Shown here one piece after another: positions 46,819 to 57,095 of a stretch of DNA of 64,000 nt (position 1 is its first letter; the number at the start of each line of letters is the position of its first letter). Where the stretch lies: assembly GCA_037501455.1 (NCBI GenBank), contig CM074859.1, forward strand, positions 90,974,894 through 91,038,893, written 5' to 3'. The notes under the pieces are model-generated. The model searched no databases, was not told where the DNA came from, and worked only from the letters and a program-made list of their open reading frames with translations. A program made the translations under genes and the position numbers. Source of the stretch: Lantana camara (taxonomy: Eukaryota; Streptophyta; Magnoliopsida; Lamiales; Verbenaceae).

Positions 46819-49800
46819 TCAAGTCCGAACCGAGTCCTCAAACAACTCCGGATATAAATTCCTCATTTTCTCCTCAGTTTCCCAAGTCGATTCCTCGGAT
46901 TTCTGATCCCTCCAAAGTACTCTGACCAAAGGAATCTGCCGTTTTCTCAATTCTTGCATCTTCCGGTCCTGAATTGCAACCGGATGCTTTTCTATTGTTA
47001 AATCCGTCTCTAACTGAACCTCTTCAACTGGAAGGATAGTTGCCTCATCGGGATGGTACTTGCGGAGCTGAGAAACATGGAAAACGTTGTGTATCCCGGT
47101 CAAATTCGGTGGGAGATCCAATCTGTACGCCGTTTCTCCAATTCTTTCCAAAATTTCAAATGGCCCTAGGTATCGTGGACTGAGCTTTCCACCTTTACCT
47201 ATTCGAGTGAAGCCTTTCCTTGGAGATGCCTTCAGAAAAACTCTATCTCCGACCTCAAACACTAAGGGCCTTCTTCTCTTATCGGCGTAGCTTTTCTGTC
47301 GAGCCTGAGCTGCCCTCATTCTTTGTCTAATCGTATGAACCTTCTCAATAGTAGCAACAATGTTTTCTTTAGGCTCGGCCCTCTCAAGCTTATTCTCCTC
47401 GGTCCATCTCCAATCCTCGATATCCCAAAACAAAGGCGACCTACACTTCCTTCCATAAAGTGCTTCATAAGGAGCCATCTTAATCGAACCCTGATAACTG
47501 TTGTTATAAGCAAATTCAACTAGAGCCAGATGCTCATCCCACTTATCCTGGAAATCCAAGGCACACGACCGAAGCATATCCTCTAAGTACTGAATTAGCC
47601 TTTCAGATTGACCGTCCGTTTGAGGATGTGAAGCGGTGCTAAACCTGAGCCTAGTGCCCAAACATTTCTGAAGATTCTGCCAGAAGATCGAAGTAAACCG
47701 TGGATCCCGATCCGAAACGATACTAGCCGGAATTCCATGTAGTCTTACAATCTCTCGAACATATAACTCGGCTAGCTTTGGAACTTTCTCGGACATCCGA
47801 ACCTTGAGGAAATGGGCAGACTTAGTCAATCTGTCGATAATTACCCAAATTCCATCAAACCCTCCTTTGACTCTAGGCAAGCCGGACACGAAGTCCATAG
47901 TCACTTGCTCCCACTTCCACTCGGGAATAGGAAGTGGTTGGAGAGTTCCTCCCGGTTTCTGGTGTTCTGCCTTCACCTTTTGACACGTCAGACATCGCTT
48001 CACGAAGTTCGCGACGTCCCTTTTCATGCCATTCCACCAGAATTTCTCTTTCAGGTCCCGATACATCTTAGTACCTCCCGGATGAATCGAATACCTCGAG
48101 CGATGTGCCTCCTCAAGTACAAGCCTCTTGAGCTCTTCTGGGACACATATTCTCGCTTCGAACCTTAACAAACCGGAATCATCTAATCCAAACTTAGAAT
48201 TCGGGTCGTTCTTGAAACGAGCTACCAACCTTTGAATTTCTGCATCTGAATTCTGTGCTTCCAACAACTGTCCTTTCAAATCTGGTATTACTGTAAGATT
48301 AGCCAACCAAGTTCCCGAAACCAAGATCTCTGAACCCGAACTTGAAGAACCTGCTTCCAAATTAGCCACATTCGCCTTTCTACTTAAGGCATCGGCGACC
48401 ACGTTTGCTTTACCCGGATGGTATTGAATGGTGCAATCATAATCCTCTAACAACTCCATCCAGCGCCTCTGTCTTACATTTAAATCCTTCTGAGAAAAGA
48501 GATACTTGAGGCTTTGGTGATCTGTAAATACCTCGAACGTGGTACCGTAGAGATAGTGTCGCCACTTCATCAAAGCAAACACAACAGCAGCTAATTCAAG
48601 ATCGTGGGTAGGGTAATTCTTCTCATGCTCCTTCAATTTCCTCGAAGCATAAGCTACCACTCTACCGTGCTGCATCAAAACACAACCAAGACCTTCTTTC
48701 GAAGCATCTGTATAAACCGCATAACCCTCGGTACCCTCGGGTAAAGTAAGAACCGGTGCTGAAGTTAATTTCACCTTCAATGTCTGAAAACTCGCCTCGC
48801 ACTTATCATCCCATTCGAATTTCACTTCCTTCTTAGTCAGACGAGTCAATGGAGCGGCAATTTTAGAAAAATCCTTAACAAACCTTCGATAGTAGCCGGC
48901 CAACCCAATAAAGCTTCTAATCTCAGAGGCATTTCTAGGTCTCTCCCAACGAAGCACGGATTCAACTTTAGATGGATCAACCTCAATCCCATCACCTGAA
49001 ATTATATGACCCAAAAATACAACTCGGTCGATCCAGAATTCCCACTTACTGAACTTCGCGTACAACTTGTGTTCCCTCAAAATTTCCAAAACGATCCGAA
49101 GATGCTGAGCGTGCTCTTCAGTGGACTTAGAATACACCAGAATGTCGTCTATAAATATAACCACGAACTTATCAAGAAACTGCCTGAACACTCGGTGCAT
49201 CATGTCCATAAATACGGCTGGAGCATTAGTTAATCCAAACGGCATGACAACGAATTCAAAATGCCCATAGCGCGTATTAAAACCAGTCTTCGGAATATCT
49301 TCCTCCCTAATACGCAGTTGGTAGTAACCTTGCCTCAAATCCAACTTGGAATAGACTTTCGAGCCTTGCAGAATATCAAACAACTCCTCGATGTGAGGCA
49401 AAGGGTATTTGTTCTTCACTGTCATCCGATTCAGCTCACGGTAATCTATACACATCCGTAACGTCCCATCCTTCTTCTTTACAAATAGAACGGGAGCACC
49501 CCACGGAGAAGTGCTCGGGCGGATGTACCCACAAGCTAAAAGCTCATCAAGCTGCGTTTTTAACTCCTTTAACTCTGCAGGAGCCATTCTGTAGGGAGTC
49601 TTCGAAAAAGGCTCTGCTCCGGGATAAAGGTCGATTACGAACTCGATGTCCCTATCAGGCGGTAGAGAACCCAAAGTCTCAGGGAAAACATCGATATACT
49701 CTCGCACGACCTCCGTCTCCTCAAGTTTGGCCTGATCCTTCGGTCTATTCAAAAGATAGGCCACGAAACCTGTCGCACCGTCCCGGACCAGTTTACTCGC

Positions 49801-51294
49801 CTCAACAAAAGAAATAACCGGGCTTAACTTCACATTTTCGCCCTTAAACACCACTGATCCAAAAGAAACTTTCTTAACCCGACAATCCATCTGAGCCCCA
49901 TGTTCATACAACCAATCCATACCCAAGATTACATCATACCTCTGCATCGGCATTTCAATCAAATCTGCGAGGAAAACTCGGCCTTCGAAGCTAACCGGAC
50001 AACCCCGAAAAACCCTGCAAGTTACTAAACTACCACCAAGAGGGGAGCTAACCACGTAATCATGCGCACACAAGGAAATAGGCAAGCACATAGAAGAAGC
50101 AATATCCCGGGAAATAAAGGAATGAGTGGCCCCGGGATCAAATAATGCATGTAATGTAGTGCCATGAATGCTTATAGTACCTTCAATCACGGCATTTGGG
50201 TCGACTTCCACCGTTTGCTCTTCCTCAACTCCCAATGCGTAAGCCCTAGCTTGGATTGCAGGCCTTGGGTTATCTTGCTTCTTCGGGCATGTGTTCACCA
50301 TATGATCCTGCGCCCCACAAATGAAACACCTCTTATGTAGCCTAAAGCAATTATCCACGTGATGAGGACCCTTGCAATAGGTACATTGCACTTTAGGTGG
50401 AGCCGGAAGTGCTAAAGGTCGATTCGGTTGATTGGGTCCTGCGGGTCGAGGTTGTTTATTTTGAGGCTTGGCTTGTTGAAAAGTTTGAAATGCCGGCCTC
50501 TTCCCGAATTTATTAAAATTCCCCGAGCTAGACCCTTGTCCGGTATAAGTACTCTTCCTCCTCATCACAACCCGTTCTTCAACTCTTAGAGCTTTATCCG
50601 TGACTTTCGCCCAAGTACTCGTGTTAGAAGCCTCTAGAGCATCTTTCATATCCTCCCGAAGTCCTTGGAGGAATTGAGAAGCCTTGCTTTCATCATCATT
50701 GGCAATGTTCGGGGCATAACGAGAGAGCCTTTCAAACTCGTTGATATAATCAGTGACGGACATACCCCCTTGTTTGAGCTCCATAAATTCTCTCACCCTT
50801 CGATTTCTTGTAGCTTTGGGAATATATTTATTCTTGAATTCACGAACAAACACCTCCCATGTGATCTCCTCCTCGGTAGCCTCTAATCTTCCTTGCAAGC
50901 TTGACCACCAACTATAAGCTTGGCCCTGGATCATGGTAAGTGTGCATTGTAGCTTCTCCATAGGCCCACACGGTATGAGATTCCATATCCGGTTAGTTTG
51001 CACTAGCCATTCCTCTGCTTGTACGTCATTTCCACCCACGAAAACCGGTGGATTTTGGTTCTTGAACTCCCGGAGAGTAGCTGTAATTAAATTTCCTCCA
51101 TGATTCCCAGCCGGAGGTGCATTGTTTCTTTCCTGAGCCCTTTGTTCCAAATATACCGCTAATCTCTCCATGAAATTGCCCGGATCCATTTGGGGTGGTG
51201 GTGGTGGATTGTTATTTTCCGGGTGTGGAGAATGATCTCGGTGGTGACGATGTTCCGGAGATCTATCTCGGCGGTGGTGTCTTCGGGGAGGCAT
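46819..51294 (-). CDS. Intact gag-pol polyprotein of a Tekay chromovirus
   Basis: A single frame of about 1491 codons starts at [13 protein letters not shown]. An upstream in-frame ATG at 51402 precedes a CTTTTGCAG acceptor-like site and looks like leader. Domains in order, residues from the longer frame: Arg/His-rich N-terminus and gag (to ~330); CCHC knuckles [13 protein letters not shown] and [14 protein letters not shown] (~335-375); protease [10 protein letters not shown] (~425); RT with MPFGLTNAP and catalytic FIDD (~750); RNase H with TDASKEGLG and TDHQSLKYL (~870-920); integrase zinc site (H-H, CLTCQK) and DDE residues in [17 protein letters not shown] and DGQSERL (~1100-1260); chromodomain-like [19 protein letters not shown] at the end. 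All catalytic residues are present and there is no stop or shift. The chromodomain-like tail usually steers integration to heterochromatin. Confidence 0.97.
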   Translation of the reverse strand: MPPRRHHRRDRSPEHRHHRDHSPHPENNNPPPPPQMDPGNFMERLAVYLEQRAQERNNAPPAGNHGGNLITATLREFKNQNPPVFVGGNDVQAEEWLVQTNRIWNLIPCGPMEKLQCTLTMIQGQAYSWWSSLQGRLEATEEEITWEVFVREFKNKYIPKATRNRRVREFMELKQGGMSVTDYINEFERLSRYAPNIANDDESKASQFLQGLREDMKDALEASNTSTWAKVTDKALRVEERVVMRRKSTYTGQGSSSGNFNKFGKRPAFQTFQQAKPQNKQPRPAGPNQPNRPLALPAPPKVQCTYCKGPHHVDNCFRLHKRCFICGAQDHMVNTCPKKQDNPRPAIQARAYALGVEEEQTVEVDPNAVIEGTISIHGTTLHALFDPGATHSFISRDIASSMCLPISLCAHDYVVSSPLGGSLVTCRVFRGCPVSFEGRVFLADLIEMPMQRYDVILGMDWLYEHGAQMDCRVKKVSFGSVVFKGENVKLSPVISFVEASKLVRDGATGFVAYLLNRPKDQAKLEETEVVREYIDVFPETLGSLPPDRDIEFVIDLYPGAEPFSKTPYRMAPAELKELKTQLDELLACGYIRPSTSPWGAPVLFVKKKDGTLRMCIDYRELNRMTVKNKYPLPHIEELFDILQGSKVYSKLDLRQGYYQLRIREEDIPKTGFNTRYGHFEFVVMPFGLTNAPAVFMDMMHRVFRQFLDKFVVIFIDDILVYSKSTEEHAQHLRIVLEILREHKLYAKFSKWEFWIDRVVFLGHIISGDGIEVDPSKVESVLRWERPRNASEIRSFIGLAGYYRRFVKDFSKIAAPLTRLTKKEVKFEWDDKCEASFQTLKVKLTSAPVLTLPEGTEGYAVYTDASKEGLGCVLMQHGRVVAYASRKLKEHEKNYPTHDLELAAVVFALMKWRHYLYGTTFEVFTDHQSLKYLFSQKDLNVRQRRWMELLEDYDCTIQYHPGKANVVADALSRKANVANLEAGSSSSGSEILVSGTWLANLTVIPDLKGQLLEAQNSDAEIQRLVARFKNDPNSKFGLDDSGLLRFEARICVPEELKRLVLEEAHRSRYSIHPGGTKMYRDLKEKFWWNGMKRDVANFVKRCLTCQKVKAEHQKPGGTLQPLPIPEWKWEQVTMDFVSGLPRVKGGFDGIWVIIDRLTKSAHFLKVRMSEKVPKLAELYVREIVRLHGIPASIVSDRDPRFTSIFWQNLQKCLGTRLRFSTASHPQTDGQSERLIQYLEDMLRSCALDFQDKWDEHLALVEFAYNNSYQGSIKMAPYEALYGRKCRSPLFWDIEDWRWTEENKLERAEPKENIVATIEKVHTIRQRMRAAQARQKSYADKRRRPLVFEVGDRVFLKASPRKGFTRIGKGGKLSPRYLGPFEILERIGETAYRLDLPPNLTGIHNVFHVSQLRKYHPDEATILPVEEVQLETDLTIEKHPVAIQDRKMQELRKRQIPLVRVLWRDQKSEESTWETEEKMRNLYPELFEDSVRT

Positions 51295-51469
51295 ATTTCT
51301 GCAAAAGAAAAGATTCCAATTCATATGCGTGAGGGTTAGTACATGTTCATGTACACGATTAACAAGAAGATAACCAATAATCACATAAATGCATATAACC
51401 ACATTGTCCTAAGCCGTACGACCTAGACTCACCCGACTCGACTCTAGAGTTCCGGTTTTGCAACCGAGA

Positions 51470-51481
51470 GCTCTGATACCA
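51470..51481 (-). promoter_or_regulatory. Primer binding site of the complete chromovirus
   Basis: TGGTATCAGAGC on the minus strand lies nine bases inside the 5' LTR and is a perfect match to the usual initiator tRNA-Met site. Confidence 0.95.
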
Positions 51482-51490
51482 CTTTAAGGA

Positions 51491-54121
51491 TGTGACGCCC
51501 GGAGCGGTGGGCCACCACATCCCCCGCACTTAAACCCGAACCCACATATGAAATGGATTTCCATACATGAGTCCAAGTCTAAGCGAACGGAACCTACACT
51601 CACTCCTTAGGCTAAGCGGGGCTAAAACTCGGACAGAGCGCGCAAAATCAACACATAAATGCGGAAGCCATAACACAAGGATCGAAAAGAGCTCTATAAT
51701 TAACATTTATACCATATACCATGGCCTCACGGCCCAAAAGATCGAGTATATACATCAAAGCCCATAAATCAGCAAAATACGATCCTAGTATCAAATACAT
51801 AAAAGAGTATCCAAAATGCAAGAAGTATGGATGCAACTCGACTTAGACACACAAGTACAAGACCAAGACTCACACTTCCCCGCCTAGCACGAAACAACCT
51901 GCACTGAAGGTGGGAAAAGAGAGGGGTCAGTCAAAACTCGACTGAGTGAGGGGGCTTAAACGCACACCCACACCTAAATACATATAAAGCAGAGCATATT
52001 ACAAAGGTGATAGTCATGAATCGAGGCTAGGGTTTTACATACCAAATCATTTTCCAAAGATAACATATAATAGAGAGGAAAACCTATCTCGATCCATAAT
52101 CTATCGAACAAAGCATAAACATAAGTCCGGCGAGAACGGACTATCCCTTACTCCATCAAACATAACATAAAATCGAATTCAAATCACATCCACCCCACAT
52201 CCATGGTGTATCGGGAATCAAACCCTAACACCTACATTACCAAACACATACGGGGCAGCTAACCCACGATATGCCTTCCCCGGTTATCCACCGAGGGCTC
52301 AAGATACCACGCCTTCCCAACCTCCTTAGGTCGTACGTGAATATCTCAAATGAGAACGTGCACAGGGGTCATAACCGGCGACCCCTTGGTCGTCCCGGGT
52401 CTCCCTTACCCACGTCTCCGGGCCCATCAAACCAAAACAAACCAAACTCCCATCTTTCAGGGTACAACTCGCTCAAACATACCACATACGGATAACGAAT
52501 TTCAAAATATAGCTTACATATGCCAATACTTATACCAATTTCGAAAACGTAAAGCTTATTTCACAAGATCATAACATACCTTAAGCATTCGTATGTAATA
52601 CATATATATAAGTATATATATTCGCATACAGGGTAAGAAAACAACACGTAATAGGTCTTAGGTCGCTTATCTAGTACAAAGGATCCTAACCTCACCTTTG
52701 CAAAAGTAGAAGGAAGGCAAAACGGGCGAACGAACACTTAAACCTCGGGCTCACGAACTTCCGGAAGAGGCTCTGAAACAAAAGAAGACAAGACCCGAGA
52801 CTTAGACTCAACAATGTACCAAAGAAGACGCCCGGCAAAATGCATGGATCATGTTCACAAAATGTCACAATTTAGTACGCGAAAACAATTAAGTTATAAC
52901 AATTACCATGCAAAAGAGAAGCACTTAAAGTCATAAAATGCATAATTAAAGCAAAGAGAAGTAGTAGCAACTTCTAGGTTTTGAATTTTTCAAAGGGGAA
53001 AATCCACCCCCATGGATTTTTTTCCAAAGGAGAAAATCCACCCCCATGGATTTTTCAGAAGCTATTGCCTCAAATCCACCCTCGCGGATTTTTCCAAAAG
53101 GAAAAATCCACCCCCGCGGATTTGCTCCAGTAGAGCAGTTTTCGGCCATGGGAACGGCCGTTCCCGTTCCCAGTACAACTGGGAACGGTCGTTCCCACTC
53201 TCGGTCCATGAACAGTAAGGCCTGGGAACGGTCGTTCCCAGTTTAAAACTGGGCGGGAACGGCCGTTCCGGCCTGGTTCGAAAAGCTGGAGCAGAGTTTT
53301 ACACAGAAAACAGGGGAAGCTCGAAAATATGCCAAAAATGGCCAAAATCCAACCTTTAAAGTTGCCATAACTTCTCAAAATGCACATACAATTCAAATAT
53401 ATCATACTTAACATGTCGTCACTCAAATAGCTCAAGAAAATGGAATTAAAAGCCATGATCACATGAATGAAAAATTCAAGCTAGAATCAAGAACCTCAAT
53501 AAATGCTCACCCAACCTATCATAAAATGCAATAAATGCAACATATATAACCTATACAACTCATACAAGAAGCTAGAAATCCATCATCTCAAGCAAAGAGC
53601 AAGAATTCACCATTAATGCTAAACCCTTACTATTCACGTAGGGGAGCAAAGGCACAACAAACTCACACCAAACTCATAAATTAAACCATGGAAACGTAGA
53701 GCATGACGAGGGGATTCCGAAACCTACCTAAGCTCGAGAAAAGACGAAGAAACGAGAGAGAACTTGGCTTGGAAAGTTGGATGATCAAAGCTTGGGGTTT
53801 GCTCTCTTGCTTGCTTGAGTTGCTGCTGAACGTAATGAGGGAAAAGAGAGAATGGTTCAGCCTTTAAGGGCTGGACCGATTGGTTCACGGGTTCGGTTCA
53901 AGGTTCCCGGTTCAAATTGGTTCGGTTTAACAAATACGGGTTCAAATAAGGCCAACTCAAATAACCGAATAATTCACATGCACATTCATTCAAATAATTC
54001 ATATAAGAATTAAAATTAAGTAATTCAAATAAATAAGTAGAATAAATATAAAATGCGTAAACAATAATTTTAAATGCGCACATACGTCATACCTGTACGG
54101 TCTGAAAGTCGGGGTGTCACA
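51491..54121 (-). repeat. 5' LTR of the complete chromovirus
   Basis: 2631 bp, the same length as its partner and about 99.9 per cent identical by eye. In element orientation it begins at 54121. Confidence 0.96.
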
Positions 54122-54692
54122 ATAGCAGCATATCACGTACCTTGTCTTCATTCCATACAAAACACATTTCATACACTTGTTCTTGATTTCCTTGTTCCAA
54201 CCCAGCTAAACCCTCATCTAGAAGAGAAGGAATTTCATCATTCAAGCTAGATTTTGTGGGTTTTGTGTCCATTGAAGCATCCTCATCAACATATCTTCAT
54301 CTCATCTTGCCTTTCTTGCAATTGAGGTAACTTTGGGGATTTGATGATTTTCTTGAAGTGAATGGGCTAGATAGGGCTTTGTTGTGAATTGGTTGAATTG
54401 TGTTTTTTATGTTAGAAGTATGTTTATGAACTTTGAGCTTAAGTTTGATGCATATCTCTTGATGTTTATGGACTTGGAGCATGAGTGAGTATATGGGTTT
54501 TAAATGATTGATTCTTGATGATCTAGCTTGGAATTAGGTGTTTGTATGAGTTGTTATTGATCTATAAGTATACTAGTGTACTTCTTGCATGAATTGTATC
54601 ATTTGGTGTTGAATTTATGGTTGTTTGTTGGTTGGTGATTTTGGTTCGAGCATGTTGCTGTTACTGTCCTGTTTCTGCCTCTGCTGCATTTT

Positions 54693-54916
54693 GGGAACGG
54701 CCCTTCCCGTCCCAGTTCATTCTGGGAACGACCGTTCCCGCCCTTGCCAGCTGTCCCGCGAGACTAGGAACAGCCCTTCCCAGTTTTGGCTTACAGCCGG
54801 AACTGCCGTTCCCAACCCTAAATTTTTTCCCAAAACTTACAGACGCACGGGATTTAGTTCGGGGAGCCGGGAACGGCCCTTCCCAGCTCCAGTTCAAAAC
54901 CGGAACGGCCGTTCCC
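54693..54916. repeat. Palindrome cluster in the solo LTR
   Basis: GGGAACGGCCCTTCCC, GGGAACGACCGTTCCC, GGAACTGCCGTTCC and CGGAACGGCCGTTCCC-like dyads occur at about 54693, 54724, 54766, 54797, 54868 and 54902. The offset from the LTR start is about 950-1175. The motif class is shared with the young element but not with the chromovirus at 13530. Confidence 0.9.
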
Positions 54917-56221
54917 ATGCTCCAGTGGGGTTTTTTAATTTTCTGCATAAAATGTGATTTTCATAATCCGTTTCTAATGCCTTAATTGATCAATACGTGT
55001 TATTATATGCTTGTTTTATGCATGAAATTGATCATATAATTCCATAAATTGTTAATGCACGTCATATTGATCATGATCACGTCGTTCGTCCTAATTAGTA
55101 CATTTGAGTCGTGTCTCACGGATAATTGTCTTTCTTGCACAGACCAGCTTCCTGGTGACGAGGAGCAGGCCTGTGAGTTGTTTCCTTATTTATTTTGGTC
55201 ACACAGGTGAGGTTTTAATTCTTAGATATATAGAATCCTTACAACCCTTATGTGTTTTTTTGGCTAAAATGTATTATTATACTATAGATTTTCATAAACC
55301 TCAAATGATTTCAAAATCCACTGAGTCTATTGTACTGAACCGATCGTTTTGGCGAGCATACTGTACTACACTGTAGGCCCGAGGGTAGTGGCTTGAGCCA
55401 ACCGGGAAAGCATGGGCTGACGGGTAACTCGAGCGCTATCCTCACCAAATTGGGATGGGAGGAAGGAGTTCCGGGCTTAGGGATTCATGTACCCTCTGCT
55501 CACACTGATTGGATGGTTGGGCCTTGCAAACCCACCATCACCCGGAGGAAGAAGGGACTGAAACTGCTACTTATGCAGTAAATTGATTGCTTGATCACCT
55601 AATCACAAAATAACTGATTGATTTTACACTGTCAGAGTAAGGTTGGAGAATTGCCCCACTCACCGAGCCACTGATTGACTGAAATTGTAATAAATTGTTA
55701 AACTTGATAGTTGTAACTCGGGCGATATTATATCTTATTTTCCTAAATTGTATTGTTATTTTCCAAATATATTACCCGAGATTATAACCTGCATGTATGT
55801 GCACATATATCTATTTAAACCCCTCACTCAGTCCGTGGTAGACTGACGCCTCAACCTTTCAGTTTTTACAGGTGCGTGCTAGGCGGGAATTAGAGTCTAG
55901 TATGTCTTTAATTTGGGTCTAGCACACTTCACCTTTATATTACTTTCATGTATTGATACTTATGTTATTTTGTAGCATGTCTTGGACTTATTTTTGAAGA
56001 TGATATTGTATTGATAATTGTTGGTACCTATTAGTACTTATATTTGCGATGTAAATATGGTACCTATAAGTAATGAATATTATTGCTTCCAGCTATTGTC
56101 TTTTTTTTTATTGTCTCCCGTTCGCTATAGCTTTGGTTCATGTATGGATTGTCCATTTCATATGTGAATTGAACTATAGTGCGGGGGATGTGGTACCTAG
56201 CGTTCCGGGTGCTACAGAACT

Positions 56222-56469
56222 ACCACGACCTCCTAACATCCATTGTGATAATCTTAGTTCATTTATATGGCTACTAATCCGGGGTACACAATAGGAGCAA
56301 ACACATTGAAATTGATGTTCACTTTATAAAAGAAAAAGTTGTTGCTGGAACTTTTAAACTTCACTACATTGGTACCAAAGATCAGATTGCTGACATTCTA
56401 ACGAAGCCTCTTTACTGTCCACGCCATGAAGATCTTCATACCAAGCTTTGTGTCTTGAACCAACCTTAA
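56222..56469 (+). pseudogene. Older copia RNase H, second part
   Basis: This resumes the RNase H interrupted at 43770. It keeps HCDNLSS, then KHIEIDVHFIKEKV, LHYIGTKDQIADILTKPL and the copia end block ending CVLNQP and TAA. Frame breaks exist near 56280. It proves that the solo LTR inserted inside this element. Confidence 0.9.
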
Positions 56470-56482
56470 GCTTGCGGGCTGG

Positions 56483-56674
56483 TGTTAGAGTAATCTTAGG
56501 GATTTTGTTTATATTTGGGATATATGTTAATTATATATCTATATTCATTATATCCCTTCCATCACTCCCCTAATTTACTCTAGTATCTTTAGTGTAAATC
56601 TTTAGGATTGTAATTGTATGATATATATCTTGTAATGTTGTTTGAGATTCAATAGAGAAAATTTAATCCTTTCA
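56483..56674 (+). repeat. 3' LTR of the older copia element
   Basis: 192 bp, TGTTAGAGTAATCTTAGGG...TTAATCCTTTCA, followed by the duplication GAACC. It carries two small indels and about ten substitutions against the 5' LTR. Confidence 0.93.
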
Positions 56675-56942
56675 GAACCCACCAGCCACCGACGACGGTG
56701 GCGCTTCTGCTGCCGCGGGGAGTGTCAATCATAGGTACAGATATTTAACTCTTAAGTCATCTCTTAGTCTTGGATCTTTTTCAACAAAAAGAATTCTTTC
56801 CTTTTGTTTTTACCGTGATCGATTTGAAAATTCAACCAACCATGGAAGTTATTCACTTTTTCCGTATTTACTTGACGACTCTGCTTGACTTCAGGCTACC
56901 AATTCATAGCAGTATTCAGAAAAACTGGTAATCTAAGCAGAG

Positions 56943-57095
56943 ATGTCTCGAGAAAATTGGGCGAGGTTGGTGGAAGCAGTGGTGCGGAGAGAACAGATAT
57001 GGAAAATGTTTCATGATCACTCAAGATCCCCAAGCATCAACACCATCGAATCAGAAGATGATCCCACCAATAATTTTAGTGCAGAAATTACCTAG
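56943..57095 (+). CDS. Short reading frame, unidentified (possible gene fragment)
   Basis: A 50-codon frame runs from ATG to TAG and begins MSRENWARLVEAVVRREQIW. The pattern of Trp, Arg-Leu-Val and Arg-Arg-Glu reminds me of the N-terminus of plant callose synthases (glucan synthase-like proteins), but the following Ser/Asp/Asn-rich part does not fit and no further exons were found. It follows a donor-like site near 56730 and an acceptor-like CTTCAG near 56895. It may be a decayed gene start or chance. Confidence 0.25.
   Translation: MSRENWARLVEAVVRREQIWKMFHDHSRSPSINTIESEDDPTNNFSAEIT

Larger units (their letters stand above)
44160..54121 (-). mobile_element. Complete, young Tekay chromovirus, minus strand
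   Basis: The target duplication is ATAGC (44155-44159 and 54122-54126). Both LTRs are 2631 bp, TGTGACGCCCGG...GGGTGTCACA as written on the plus strand. I found three differences between them, near 44551/51882 (G/A), 45701/53032 (G/A) and 46380/53711 (T/G). The primer site, polypurine tract and one uninterrupted gag-pol frame are all in place. No defect was seen. It is the only element in the window with everything needed for self-mobilisation. Confidence 0.97.
43775..56216 (+). mobile_element. Solo LTR of a Tekay-type element, split by a nested element
   Basis: It starts TGTAACGCTCCAGC and ends CCGGGTGCTACA, flanked by GAACT (43770-43774 and 56217-56221). With the nested element (44160-54121) and its duplication removed, about 2.48 kb remain. 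This remainder aligns with the chromovirus LTR of 24066-26570 all along: CACGTGxGG near the start, GGGCCCGAGGATAGTGGCTCGAGCC-like block, AGGCGGGAATTAGAGTCT block and the CCGTTCGCTATAG end block. There is no internal region between its ends, so this is one LTR left after recombination between two. Confidence 0.92.
39677..56674 (+). mobile_element. Older Ty1/copia element carrying two nested gypsy insertions
   Basis: The target duplication is GAACC (39672-39676 and 56675-56679). The LTRs are 194 and 192 bp (TGTTAGAG...CTTTCA) and differ at about a dozen positions by eye, the highest divergence among the paired LTRs here. The internal sequence has gag, protease, integrase, RT and RNase H. RNase H is interrupted at 43770 by the solo LTR and resumes at 56222. 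Many stops make it inactive. Confidence 0.93.

Noticed and set aside
43775..56216. Reading this span as a full-length gypsy element
   Set aside because: The inner 44160-54121 has its own target duplication and opposite orientation. Once removed, only one LTR length remains.
56943..57095. Firm call of a callose synthase first exon
   Set aside because: Only about 20 residues resemble that N-terminus and the following conserved part is missing.
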